DNA of 64,000 nt, taken from positions 124,001 through 188,000 of the forward strand of contig NZ_SNYJ01000007.1 of the NCBI RefSeq assembly GCF_004363045.1, read 5' to 3'. The position numbers and the translations under genes are program-made. The notes beneath the pieces are model-generated. The model saw only the letters and a program-made list of their open reading frames with translations. It ran no database searches and was not told the origin of the DNA. Below are positions 26,460 to 33,766 of the stretch, piece after piece. The DNA comes from Aureibacillus halotolerans. Its GTDB lineage: Bacteria; Bacillota; Bacilli; Bacillales; DSM-28697. Numbering within the stretch: the first letter of the stretch is position 1; each line of letters starts with the position of its first letter.

Positions 26460-28015
26460 ACCAGAATGAATCTTTCTTTACTGACCTTATACATGTGTAC
26501 AATAATCGCCAAGAGCAATTTTGGACAAGCATTTGGGAGCATTTGCAAATTTCGGTCACAGCTCTTCTTTTAGCAATTGTGATCGGCGTACCACTCGGAA
26601 TTTTGCTGACACGTAAAAAGCGTTTGGCAGAGCCTATTATTGGTGTTGCTGCGGTTGTTCAGACCATTCCAAGTCTAGCCGTTCTGGCGTTTTTAATCCC
26701 GTTGTTTGGAATAGGCGAAAAACCTGCAATTATTGCCCTCGTCGCCTATGGTTTGCTACCCATCCTAAGAAATACATACACGGGAATCAATGAAGTGGAT
26801 GCCTCCTTAAAAGAAGCCGCAAGAGGACTTGGCATGAATTCCTTTCGACGCTTGCTAAAGGTTGAGTTTCCGTTAAGCATGCCTGTCATCCTCGCGGGGA
26901 TTCGCACGTCAATGGTGCTCATCGTTGGGACAACGACGATCGCAGCGTTAATTGGCGCGGGAGGTCTTGGTCAACTCATTTTGCTTGGGATTGACCGTGG
27001 GGCAGAAACTAGCCTAATTTTGTTAGGTGCCTTGCCGGCGGCCATCCTTGCCATCCTCCTCGATACCGTATTTCGTTTACTAGAGCGTCAAAAAAGCGCA
27101 ACGAGCATTCGCCCGTTTATTAGCGTCCTCGTTGCTCTTGTGCTTGTGGTGAGCGTCCCTCTAGCTTGGTCTGTGGCGACAGAAAGGCCAGTAAAAGGGA
27201 CGATTGTAGCCGGCGCAAAGCTCGGCGCCGAGCCAACGATTTTAATCAACATGTACAAAATGCTCATCGAACAAGACACCGACATCCAAGTAATTCTCGA
27301 GCCAAACTTCGGGAAAACGGATTTTGTGTTTACCGCATTACAAAATGAAGAAATCGATTTATATCCAGAATTCAGTGGCACGGCCATCGTTACGCTCCTT
27401 GACAGCCAAGCTAAGAGCACCGACGAAAGGGCCGTTTACGAGCAGGCAAAAGCAGGCCTTGCCGCACGTTATCAAATGGCTTATTTAGAACCAATGGCAT
27501 TTAACAACACGTATACCCTTGCTGTGAAGGAGGAATTTGCAGAGGAAAATGGGCTCAAAACGATGAGTGACCTCTCCCCAATTGCTTCTTCAATGACGGC
27601 CGGGTTTACGCTTGAATTTGCAGATCGAGAAGATGGTTATCAGGGCATCCAAAAATTGTATGGCTACCAGTTTGGCGAGGTGGATACGATGGAGCCTGGA
27701 TTACGTGAAAATGCCGTTCGAGGTGGGCATGTGGATGTAATTGATGCCTATTCAACAAGCTCATCTATGGTTGAGTTGAATCTTGTGGCGTTAGAGGATG
27801 ACAAAAACTTGTTCCCGCCTTATCAAGGAGCTCCACTTTTGCGTCAAGAAACAGTCGAGAAATTTCCTGAGATCAAGCCCGCATTAAACAAGCTAAGCGG
27901 AAAAATTACTGATGAAGAAATGAGAGAAATGAACTATCAGGTGGAGGTCGAAGGGGCATTACCCGAAGACATTGCCCGGACATACCTGCAAGAAAATAAC
28001 TTACTTGAGGAGTGA
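26456..28015 (+). CDS. Fused permease and substrate-binding protein (OpuF/EgtU type)
   Basis: A 519-residue fusion. Residues 1-220 are a permease with EAA loop EAARGLGMNSFRRLLKVEFP. After a last helix (ISVLVALVLVVSVPLAWSV), residues about 240-519 form an extracytoplasmic OpuAC-like binding domain. Segments LEPMAFNNTYTLAV, FTLEFADREDGYQGIQ, DVIDAYSTSSSM and LFPPYQGAPLLRQ resemble the EgtUC/YehZ branch as I remember it. Known substrates of such fusions are glycine betaine-type osmolytes (OpuF) and ergothioneine (EgtU); sequence alone does not decide. yneT follows after 5 bases, so it may be co-transcribed. Confidence 0.82.
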   Translation: MNQNESFFTDLIHVYNNRQEQFWTSIWEHLQISVTALLLAIVIGVPLGILLTRKKRLAEPIIGVAAVVQTIPSLAVLAFLIPLFGIGEKPAIIALVAYGLLPILRNTYTGINEVDASLKEAARGLGMNSFRRLLKVEFPLSMPVILAGIRTSMVLIVGTTTIAALIGAGGLGQLILLGIDRGAETSLILLGALPAAILAILLDTVFRLLERQKSATSIRPFISVLVALVLVVSVPLAWSVATERPVKGTIVAGAKLGAEPTILINMYKMLIEQDTDIQVILEPNFGKTDFVFTALQNEEIDLYPEFSGTAIVTLLDSQAKSTDERAVYEQAKAGLAARYQMAYLEPMAFNNTYTLAVKEEFAEENGLKTMSDLSPIASSMTAGFTLEFADREDGYQGIQKLYGYQFGEVDTMEPGLRENAVRGGHVDVIDAYSTSSSMVELNLVALEDDKNLFPPYQGAPLLRQETVEKFPEIKPALNKLSGKITDEEMREMNYQVEVEGALPEDIARTYLQENNLLEE

Positions 28016-28020
28016 TTTGA

Positions 28021-28428
28021 ATGTTATCAATGTCTGAAGAACACATGCGTAACGCGTTAAAACAAGCCAAAACAATCGCTGTCGTCGGCCTTTCCGACCA
28101 ACCCGATCGCACGTCCTATCAAGTAGCAAAATATTTGCAAGCGAATGGATATACAATTATCCCTGTCAATCCGACCATTTCAGAAGCGTTAGGCATGAAG
28201 GCCGTTCCTTCTTTAAAGGATTTAGAGACACCTGTGGACATTGTCAATGTTTTTCGTCGATCTGAGCATCTATTAGGTGTGGCAGAGGAGGTTGTCGCTA
28301 TTGGCGCTCCGCTGTATTGGGCTCAGCTTGGACTCGAGAGCAAAGAAGCCTACGATTATTTAGCCGAGCACAATGTAGACACTGTGATGAACCGTTGTAT
28401 AAAAGTGGAGCATGCGAGGCTTGTGTAA
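28021..28428 (+). CDS. yneT: CoA-binding Rossmann protein YneT
   Basis: A 135-residue CoA-binding domain protein with TIAVVGLSDQPDRTSYQVA (phosphate-binding loop) and YTIIPVNPT. It equals YneT of B. subtilis in length. GAGGAG lies 8 bases before ATG 28021. In B. subtilis it follows plsY and precedes parE-parC; here it is downstream of the ABC importer and parEC is absent from the window. The ligand is likely CoA; the physiological role is unknown. Confidence 0.87.
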   Translation: MLSMSEEHMRNALKQAKTIAVVGLSDQPDRTSYQVAKYLQANGYTIIPVNPTISEALGMKAVPSLKDLETPVDIVNVFRRSEHLLGVAEEVVAIGAPLYWAQLGLESKEAYDYLAEHNVDTVMNRCIKVEHARLV

Positions 28429-28466
28429 AAATAAAAACACTCGTTAAGGATTTTTGCTTTAAACCA

Positions 28467-28495
28467 TTGATCTCGATAAGAAAATCTACTACAAT
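28467..28495 (+). promoter_or_regulatory. SigA-type promoter 1 upstream of rpmE2
   Basis: TTGATC, 17 bases, TACAAT, ending 102 bases before the rpmE2 start. Confidence 0.5.
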
Positions 28496-28520
28496 AGAAA
28501 AGGATTGGTCAGTCTAGTGC

Positions 28521-28549
28521 TTGATTTTTCATAGGCTAGCCTCTATAAT
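28521..28549 (+). promoter_or_regulatory. SigA-type promoter 2 upstream of rpmE2
   Basis: TTGATT, 17 bases, TATAAT: a near-consensus promoter whose start site would fall about 42 bases before ATG 28598. I found no Zur-like palindrome near it. Confidence 0.65.
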
Positions 28550-28597
28550 TGGCTATTGGAAACATTGATGCTTATGTATGTGTTGGAGGTGAAAGAA

Positions 28598-28846
28598 ATG
28601 AAACAAGAAACGCATCCTGAATATCGTAAAGTGGTTTTTTTGGATACGAACGACGGCTCTAAATTTTTGAGCGGCTCAACTCGTTTTTCAGACGAAACAG
28701 TCGAATGGGAAGACGGTAACACGTACCCTGTGATTAAAGTTGAGATTAGTTCAGCAACGCACCCGTTCTACACAGGCAAGCAGAAATTTGCTGATGCTGG
28801 TGGACGTGCTGAGCAATTTATGAAAAAGTACAATATGAAGAAATAA
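28598..28846 (+). CDS. rpmE2: Ribosomal protein L31 type B
   Basis: An 82-residue protein: [20 protein letters not shown] start, [14 protein letters not shown], and no cysteine at all. Lack of the CxxC zinc ribbon defines the zinc-independent L31 paralogue (YtiA in B. subtilis, also 82 residues), which replaces the zinc form of L31 during zinc limitation. GGAGG lies 8 bases before ATG 28598; an in-frame ATG further upstream is not needed. Whether this genome also has a zinc-containing L31 cannot be seen here. Confidence 0.93.
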   Translation: MKQETHPEYRKVVFLDTNDGSKFLSGSTRFSDETVEWEDGNTYPVIKVEISSATHPFYTGKQKFADAGGRAEQFMKKYNMKK

Positions 28847-28860
28847 ATGACAGATCAAGG

Positions 28861-28883
28861 GCTGCTCTCATTACGAGAGCAGC
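28861..28883 (+). terminator. Terminator-like hairpin, first copy
   Basis: GCTGCTCTCATTACGAGAGCAGC, a hairpin with a 10-bp stem without a T run, 14 bases after the rpmE2 stop. The identical 23 bases recur at 29029-29051. Confidence 0.6.
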
Positions 28884-29024
28884 TTCAGTCTGATGACAAA
28901 CGCTCGCTTTCTTCGTTGCTTTGACTTGTCCAGTGCTCATTGCCCTTGTGGCAACTCCGCGCCTCCCAAGTCTTCGCGCCTCGATAGCCAAGCGTTTTCA
29001 TTCAGCCTGATTTTTCAATACTTA

Positions 29025-29057
29025 GAAAGCTGCTCTCATTACGAGAGCAGCTTTTTT
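29025..29057 (+). terminator. Terminator, second copy
   Basis: The same hairpin as at 28861, here followed by six T (29052 onward), so this is the functional-looking version. The 145 bases between copies hold no supported gene. Confidence 0.75.
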
Positions 29058-29142
29058 ACATGCAGAGCGCAACAATTGCAATGCATGAAAGGAATTCGTA
29101 TGATAGTGAGTAGAACTGACGAAGGAAAGAAGGTTTAAGCGC

Positions 29143-29517
29143 ATGAAACAAATTGATACAAAAGAGTTACAAAACCAATTACAAGCTTTTGTCAACGACA
29201 CTGTATATGTTCATCTAGAAACGACAAATGGTGCTTATGCCGCCCATCATAACGAAGGTTTTTTAAGTGCGGGTGTCTTTTTGCGTAACGGACGTATACA
29301 AGTTGAACGAGCGACGATTAAAGGCGACGGTCCTTATCGCATTGGCATAAAACTTCCTGAAGGTTGGCTGTATGCAGAAGGATTGACACACTTTGAAAAA
29401 ACGCCAACTCAGCTGCTTATCGCAGGTCTGAATGCAGAAGGTCGTTTGGCCGTGGCATTGCAACTGAGCCGTCAGCCTTTCGGAGACCAGAACAAAGGAG
29501 TGGATGCAAATGACTGA
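29143..29517 (+). CDS. yojF: YojF family protein
   Basis: A 124-residue DUF1806 protein (VYVHLETTNGAYAAHHNEG; SAGVFLRNGRIQVERATIKG). yojF always seems to pair with bshB2 in Bacillus, and here too its end overlaps the bshB2 start. It has no catalytic motif that I recognise; a role linked to bacillithiol is inferred from the pairing. Confidence 0.85.
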   Translation: MKQIDTKELQNQLQAFVNDTVYVHLETTNGAYAAHHNEGFLSAGVFLRNGRIQVERATIKGDGPYRIGIKLPEGWLYAEGLTHFEKTPTQLLIAGLNAEGRLAVALQLSRQPFGDQNKGVDAND

Positions 29518-30190
29518 AAAACTACTCGTCGTGTTTCCGCATCCTGATGATGAATCCTTTGGTTGTGCTGGCATTATTGCCAAGCATATTAAAGAAGGTG
29601 GAGAGGTTACATATGCCTGTGGAACGCTTGGTGAAATGGGCAGAAACATGGGGTCGCCGATCTTCGCAACACGAGAAAGCCTCCCGCTCGTTCGTGAGGT
29701 TGAATTAAAAGAAGCATGTGAAGCGTTAGGCATTCAGAAGCTACGTAAGTTGGGCTTGCATGATAAAACGATTGAATTTGAGAGCATTGAGACGCTTTCT
29801 GACATGCTTCTAAAAGTGATAAAAGAAGAACAGCCGACAAAGATTTTAACACATTATCCAAACTATGCGGTTCATCCAGATCATAACGCGTTAGGTGCCG
29901 CGACGATTCGTGCGGTCCAAAAACTGCCAAAGGTAGGTCGACCTACGGTGATCGCCCATGCGTTTTCAAGAAATCATGAAGACCATATCGGCGAAGCAGA
30001 TGTCGTGTTAAATGTGACTGAATTTATGGATACAAAATTGGCTGCATTGAAAGCACATCGCTCACAAACAGAAAATATGCTTAAAGGGGTAGAGCTTCAG
30101 CTGTCGAATAACGACCCAGAAGCGTTGTCGTTTTTTGCAACCGAAAGATTCTGGGTTGTTGATGCAGAGCAATTTGATCTTAGTGAATAA
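29510..30190 (+). CDS. bshB2: Bacillithiol biosynthesis deacetylase BshB2
   Basis: A 226-residue LmbE/PIG-L deacetylase. The zinc motif FPHPDDESFGCAG is at the N-terminus and the second ligand region is NYAVHPDHNALG. It removes acetyl from GlcNAc-malate in bacillithiol synthesis, partly redundant with BshB1. ATG 29510 is 9 bases after AAAGGAG; an upstream ATG at 29504 is too close to that site. Confidence 0.9.
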   Translation: MTEKLLVVFPHPDDESFGCAGIIAKHIKEGGEVTYACGTLGEMGRNMGSPIFATRESLPLVREVELKEACEALGIQKLRKLGLHDKTIEFESIETLSDMLLKVIKEEQPTKILTHYPNYAVHPDHNALGAATIRAVQKLPKVGRPTVIAHAFSRNHEDHIGEADVVLNVTEFMDTKLAALKAHRSQTENMLKGVELQLSNNDPEALSFFATERFWVVDAEQFDLSE

Positions 30191-30238
30191 GATAACGAAA
30201 CGTATGTTATGTAAACTTATTTTTGGTGGGGTGATGCG

Positions 30239-30598
30239 ATGGATCGGCTCATTGAAGAGAGAATTCGCAAAGCGATGGAAGAAGGGGCGTTTAACGATCT
30301 TCCAGGCAAAGGAAAGCCTTTGCCTAAACCGAAAGATGTTAACGTCCCCGGTGACCTGAAGCTGTCACATAAGGTGTTGAAAAACGCTGGGTTTCTGCCG
30401 CCTGAAATGGAGCTTCGAAAAGAGATTTTGCATCTTAGGGATCTGTTGGATTGTTGCGTCAAGGAAGAGAACAGAACAGACCTGCAGAAAACAATTTCTG
30501 AGAAAGAAATTCAGTTTGAAACGATCATGACAAGACGAAAATTGAATTCACCGTCTATGGCAGCATACAAACACAAGATTCGTCAGCGTTTCTTTTAA
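30239..30598 (+). CDS. DUF1992 (DnaJ homologue C28) domain protein
   Basis: A 119-residue protein: RIRKAMEEGAFNDLPGKGKP is the hallmark of DUF1992, followed by a helical basic C-terminus. It is found in bacteria and in DNAJC28, with no known activity. GGTGGGG lies 7 bases before ATG 30239. It may be co-transcribed with bshB2, 48 bases upstream. Confidence 0.8.
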   Translation: MDRLIEERIRKAMEEGAFNDLPGKGKPLPKPKDVNVPGDLKLSHKVLKNAGFLPPEMELRKEILHLRDLLDCCVKEENRTDLQKTISEKEIQFETIMTRRKLNSPSMAAYKHKIRQRFF

Positions 30599-30717
30599 TG
30601 CAAAGTGACGGGTATGCTGCGAGTTTGTGAAGTTCGTTTTCTCCCGAGTAAAAATGCTAGGAAATACTTCAAGTAGTCTGTTCTAATTTTTTGTTCTAGT
30701 TAGTTAGGCATTGACCG

Positions 30718-30850
30718 CTACGTCAAAATACTTCGCTTTCACCCTAAGGTTACAAGTGCAACATCGACTCGAGAAGACCTCGTCGTGTTTTCTTTGCCGC
30801 AGGAGTCTACGTATTTTGACAACGCTAATGTTTTGTTTTTGCGTTGAATT
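30718..30850 (+). repeat. Dispersed repeat, copy D with downstream module
   Basis: CGTCAAAATACTTCGCTTTC, ACCCTAAGGTTACAAGTGCA, ACATCGACTCGAGAAGACCT, CGTCGTGTTTTCTTTGCCGC, AGGAGTCT, then the TATTTTGACAACGCTAATG module shared with 19972. A one-base deletion relative to other copies breaks the apparent reading frame, arguing that the element is noncoding. Confidence 0.75.
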
Positions 30851-30963
30851 TTTTAATATATCTCGTTCTCGTATAATGGGGAAATTGAAAAAGAGAGTTG
30901 TGCAGTGTTGCTTCAACAAACGAGATAATTAAGCGCATCGTTTAATGCAGAATTACCTGGGTC

Positions 30964-31002
30964 TCCGAAGACCATCCTGCGAAATAGATGGTCTTCGGAT
31001 TT
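30964..31002 (+). terminator. Strong hairpin in the noncoding gap
   Basis: TCCGAAGACCATC / GATGGTCTTCGGA, 13-bp perfect stem with a 10-base loop, followed by TTTGTAT. TATAAT at 30872-30877 lies 87 bases upstream but without a clear -35 box. A small transcript is possible but unproven. Confidence 0.55.
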
Positions 31003-31042
31003 GTATATGATTTAGTAAAGAACACAATCTGCATGTATTACG

Positions 31043-31080
31043 GCAGACCAGCCTCTGAAAAAGGATGGCCTGCTTTTTTC
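31043..31080 (+). terminator. Terminator-like hairpin
   Basis: GCAGACCAGCC / GGATGGCCTGC, 11 bp with two mismatches, followed by six T. It is the second terminator within 80 bases in this gap (30599-31172), which holds no supported protein gene. Confidence 0.6.
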
Positions 31081-31172
31081 ATACCAAGGATTCAACTTCC
31101 ATGTACGAAGTGATTTTCGTCAGAAGCAAAGCTTTTGCAGGACTTTTTAGAAGAGCATTGCTTTTCTAGAGG

Positions 31173-31415
31173 TCATTTTGTTTTTGTTGAACGGATGCTT
31201 TCAAGCACGTGCTCTAAGCCGTCTAACTGGTGGCTATGCCTGCGCTGAAAAAAATCACTGGCATGAACTCCGATTTCATTTGACGCTTTATCAGCAAACT
31301 GTGTAAAAAGATCATCTTTGTTTTCAACCTCGTCCGCCAATTGTTCAAGCCATTTTTCGGTTTTGCCTGCACGTGCAGAAAGCATTTTCTCTAAATTTTT
31401 CATCGGATGATCCAT
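31173..31415 (-). CDS. Small helical protein, unknown function
   Basis: An 80-residue charged protein (MDHPMKNLEKMLSARAGKTE; ending LEHVLESIRSTKTK), predicted helical throughout, with no membrane segment. AGGAGGC lies 6 bases before ATG 31415. It is divergent from the LacI-family gene. I do not recognise the family. Confidence 0.65.
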   Translation of the reverse strand: MDHPMKNLEKMLSARAGKTEKWLEQLADEVENKDDLFTQFADKASNEIGVHASDFFQRRHSHQLDGLEHVLESIRSTKTK

Positions 31416-31566
31416 AACGATGCCTCCTAAAATTACGAGCTTAACGATGACTTTTAATGTTATGATATTCAAGAGGTTAGGTAGAGTGAACCCTTGCGTT
31501 AGTCGTTTAATTCATTTGTAAAAAACACCGCAAAGAGACGGGCTATACGAATGGCCCGCACGTGTA

Positions 31567-31598
31567 TTTTACTAAAAAATATATTTTTACTAAAAAAG
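31567..31598 (+). promoter_or_regulatory. Direct-repeat operator candidate upstream of the LacI gene
   Basis: TTTTACTAAAAAA occurs at 31567-31579 and again at 31585-31597 (18-base period), directly before the ribosome site of the LacI-family gene. The inverted form TTTTAGTAAAA recurs after the gene at 32557, suggesting binding sites of this regulator. Confidence 0.5.
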
Positions 31599-31608
31599 AG
31601 GTGATACC

Positions 31609-32547
31609 GTGGCTACACTTAAAGAAATTGCCGCCGAGGCTGGGGTATCCATTTCAACTGTTTCTCGTGTTCTGAAAGGAGACACCAGCTTGCAAGTGAC
31701 ATCGAAAACTAGAGATACGATTTTTCGTGTTGCGGATTCTCTAGGGTATCAGCGCAAGAAAGCACCTACTCCTTCTGAAATGAATCAATCACCAGTGACA
31801 ATTACTGTTTATGTGCCCTTTACATATCTTGAAAGCACATCGCTTAAAGAAACGATGCGAGGAATTGAGTTATATTGTATATCAGAAGGATTTTTAGTAA
31901 AAACAATACATCACGCGCCAGGAAACTTTCCTTACGATACAAACGATGTTTTTACGATTTATTTAGAGCGTGCGATTGAAATAGAAGATGCCCAAAAAGA
32001 TAATTCGGAAAAATTTACTAAAAACACTCGTACAATCACACATTCTGTTCAAATTGATGAATCCTATGCTTTAAGACAATGGTGCACACCGGAGATGCCT
32101 TCTACAGTTGTATTCTCGTCAATGACTAGCTCGCGCGTGCGCGACAGTGTAAGAGATCTTGAGGCGAAAGGGCGGATTAAAGAGGTCATTCAATGCCCTC
32201 GTGATGATGCCGCCGAGAGTTATCAAACAACGATGAGGCTGTTAAGTGCTGCACAGCGACCGGAAAGAATAATATATGGCAATCAGCTCTTAGCATTAGG
32301 TGGTTTACGCGCATTCTTTGATAAGGGTGTACAGCCGGGGCATGAAACGAAGGTCGCTTGTTTGCACGGAGATGCTAATGCGCGATTTATGTTGCCTTCC
32401 CTAACTGTACAAGAAATGCCTTACCGATTGGCAGGGGAGCTTCTCGTCAAGAATCTGTTCACATCGGACGAAACCGATGAATTCCAGCGAAAGATTATAT
32501 TGACCCCGAAAATTCACTGGTACGCTTCATGGAAAGAGTTTGACTAA
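31609..32547 (+). CDS. LacI-family transcriptional regulator
   Basis: 312 residues. The LacI headpiece MATLKEIAAEAGVSISTVSR with VLKGDTSLQVTSKTRDTI and the hinge region ADSLGYQRKK are typical. The effector domain is short and divergent compared with usual 330-340-residue members. Start GTG 31609 follows GAGGTG. The 34-base gap to the MurG-like gene contains another copy of its likely operator, so it may control that gene and itself. The effector is not deducible. Confidence 0.88.
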   Translation: MATLKEIAAEAGVSISTVSRVLKGDTSLQVTSKTRDTIFRVADSLGYQRKKAPTPSEMNQSPVTITVYVPFTYLESTSLKETMRGIELYCISEGFLVKTIHHAPGNFPYDTNDVFTIYLERAIEIEDAQKDNSEKFTKNTRTITHSVQIDESYALRQWCTPEMPSTVVFSSMTSSRVRDSVRDLEAKGRIKEVIQCPRDDAAESYQTTMRLLSAAQRPERIIYGNQLLALGGLRAFFDKGVQPGHETKVACLHGDANARFMLPSLTVQEMPYRLAGELLVKNLFTSDETDEFQRKIILTPKIHWYASWKEFD

Positions 32548-32567
32548 AAAATAAAATTTTAGTAAAA
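32543..32567 (+). promoter_or_regulatory. Inverted-repeat operator candidate before the MurG-like gene
   Basis: ACTAAAA (32543-32549) and TTTTAGT (32557-32563) form an inverted repeat with a 7-base spacer. The right half extends to TTTTAGTAAAA, the reverse complement of the repeat at 31567 and 31585. It overlaps the LacI stop codon. Confidence 0.45.
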
Positions 32568-32580
32568 AGGAAGTGCCTGT

Positions 32581-33657
32581 TTGTCTAAAACGATCGTATT
32601 GACGGGCGGAGGGAGCGCTGGCCACGTGACGCCGCATCTCGCCCTGATTCCACAGCTTCAAAAGGAAGGCTATTCTGTTGCCTATATTGGTTCAAAGGAT
32701 GGCATTGAAAAAGATATGATGGCAGAACAACAGATTGACTACACTGGCGTGTCGACAGGAAAGCTGCGTAGATATAAGGACTTGAACAATCTGAAGGACC
32801 CGTTTCGAGTGTTGAAGGGGATTACTGAAGCACGAAAAGCCTTAAAAAAACTGAAGCCTAGTCTAGTATTCTCAAAAGGTGGATTTGTGTCAGTACCAGT
32901 GGTAATTGCAGCTAAAACCCTTGGCATCCCATGCGTTTTACATGAATCAGACCGATCACCAGGGTTGGCAAATAAAATTGTCCTGCGTTTTTGCGAGAAA
33001 ATCTGCGTAACCTTTCCGGAAACAGCCAGCCTACTTCCAGAAGGCAAGGCAATTCACACTGGCGCCATCGTTCGTCCTGATTTATTCAAAGGAAATGCGG
33101 CAAAAGGCCGTACGTTGTGTGATTTCTCATCGTCCAAACCCGTCCTGCTTGTCATGGGGGGGAGTATGGGGGCGCAAAAAATTAATGATACCATTCGGAC
33201 TGAGCTCGATGTGCTGCTGAGCACATTCCATGTCATACATATTTGCGGAAAAGGGAAAATAGATCCTAACGTTCAACAATACGGTTATAAGGCTTTTGAC
33301 TATGTATCATCTGAGCTTAGCGACTTGCTCGCTTGCACAGATGTCGTCGTTTCTAGAGCTGGATCGAATGCAATTAACGAATTTCTAGCGCTCCGTATCC
33401 CGATGCTTCTCGTACCTCTTTCTCCTCGTGTGAGCCGTGGTGATCAGGTTGAAAATGCCGCTTCATTTGAAAAACAAGGCTTCGCATCTGTTGTCCAGGA
33501 GGAGGAGTTGAATTCAGACACACTTCACGCTCAGATCAATGAACTTTATACGAAACGAGAAGATATCCAAGAACGCATGAAATCAGCAGATGCGTATACA
33601 GATGGTACTCAAGTTGTGGCGATTTTTAAAGATATTATTAGCCGCAAGGAAAAATAG
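32581..33657 (+). CDS. murG: MurG-like UDP-GlcNAc glycosyltransferase
   Basis: A 358-residue GT28 enzyme. The N-terminal loop is LTGGGSAGHVTPHLALIPQL, acceptor side GKLRRYKDLNNLKDPFRV and FSKGGFVSVPVVIAA, donor side VMGGSMGAQKIND, SRAGSNAINEF and RGDQVENAASF. This is the MurG pattern (lipid I to lipid II, inner membrane face). It lies outside a mur/dcw cluster and behind a LacI-family regulator, so it may be a second MurG paralogue. Start TTG 32581, with AAGGAAG about 8 bases before. Confidence 0.85.
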   Translation: MSKTIVLTGGGSAGHVTPHLALIPQLQKEGYSVAYIGSKDGIEKDMMAEQQIDYTGVSTGKLRRYKDLNNLKDPFRVLKGITEARKALKKLKPSLVFSKGGFVSVPVVIAAKTLGIPCVLHESDRSPGLANKIVLRFCEKICVTFPETASLLPEGKAIHTGAIVRPDLFKGNAAKGRTLCDFSSSKPVLLVMGGSMGAQKINDTIRTELDVLLSTFHVIHICGKGKIDPNVQQYGYKAFDYVSSELSDLLACTDVVVSRAGSNAINEFLALRIPMLLVPLSPRVSRGDQVENAASFEKQGFASVVQEEELNSDTLHAQINELYTKREDIQERMKSADAYTDGTQVVAIFKDIISRKEK

Positions 33658-33766
33658 GATAAGAGGATTTAAAAGAACTATTTAACATCCTACTTTTGGT
33701 TGAAAAAAGAGGATATTGGCGAAAAGAAGAGAATTTTAGTATATAGATGTAAAGGAGGACAGTTGA

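Noticed and set aside
28429..28597. Zur operator upstream of the zinc-independent L31 gene
   Set aside because: No palindrome resembling AAATCGTAAT-N-ATTACGATTT could be found by eye.
29263..29733. 156-codon minus-strand frame
   Set aside because: Covers the yojF-bshB2 junction in antisense; both sense genes are well supported.
30711..30932. 73-codon frame in the repeat region
   Set aside because: Spans repeat copy D and its module in a different frame from other copies; no start context.
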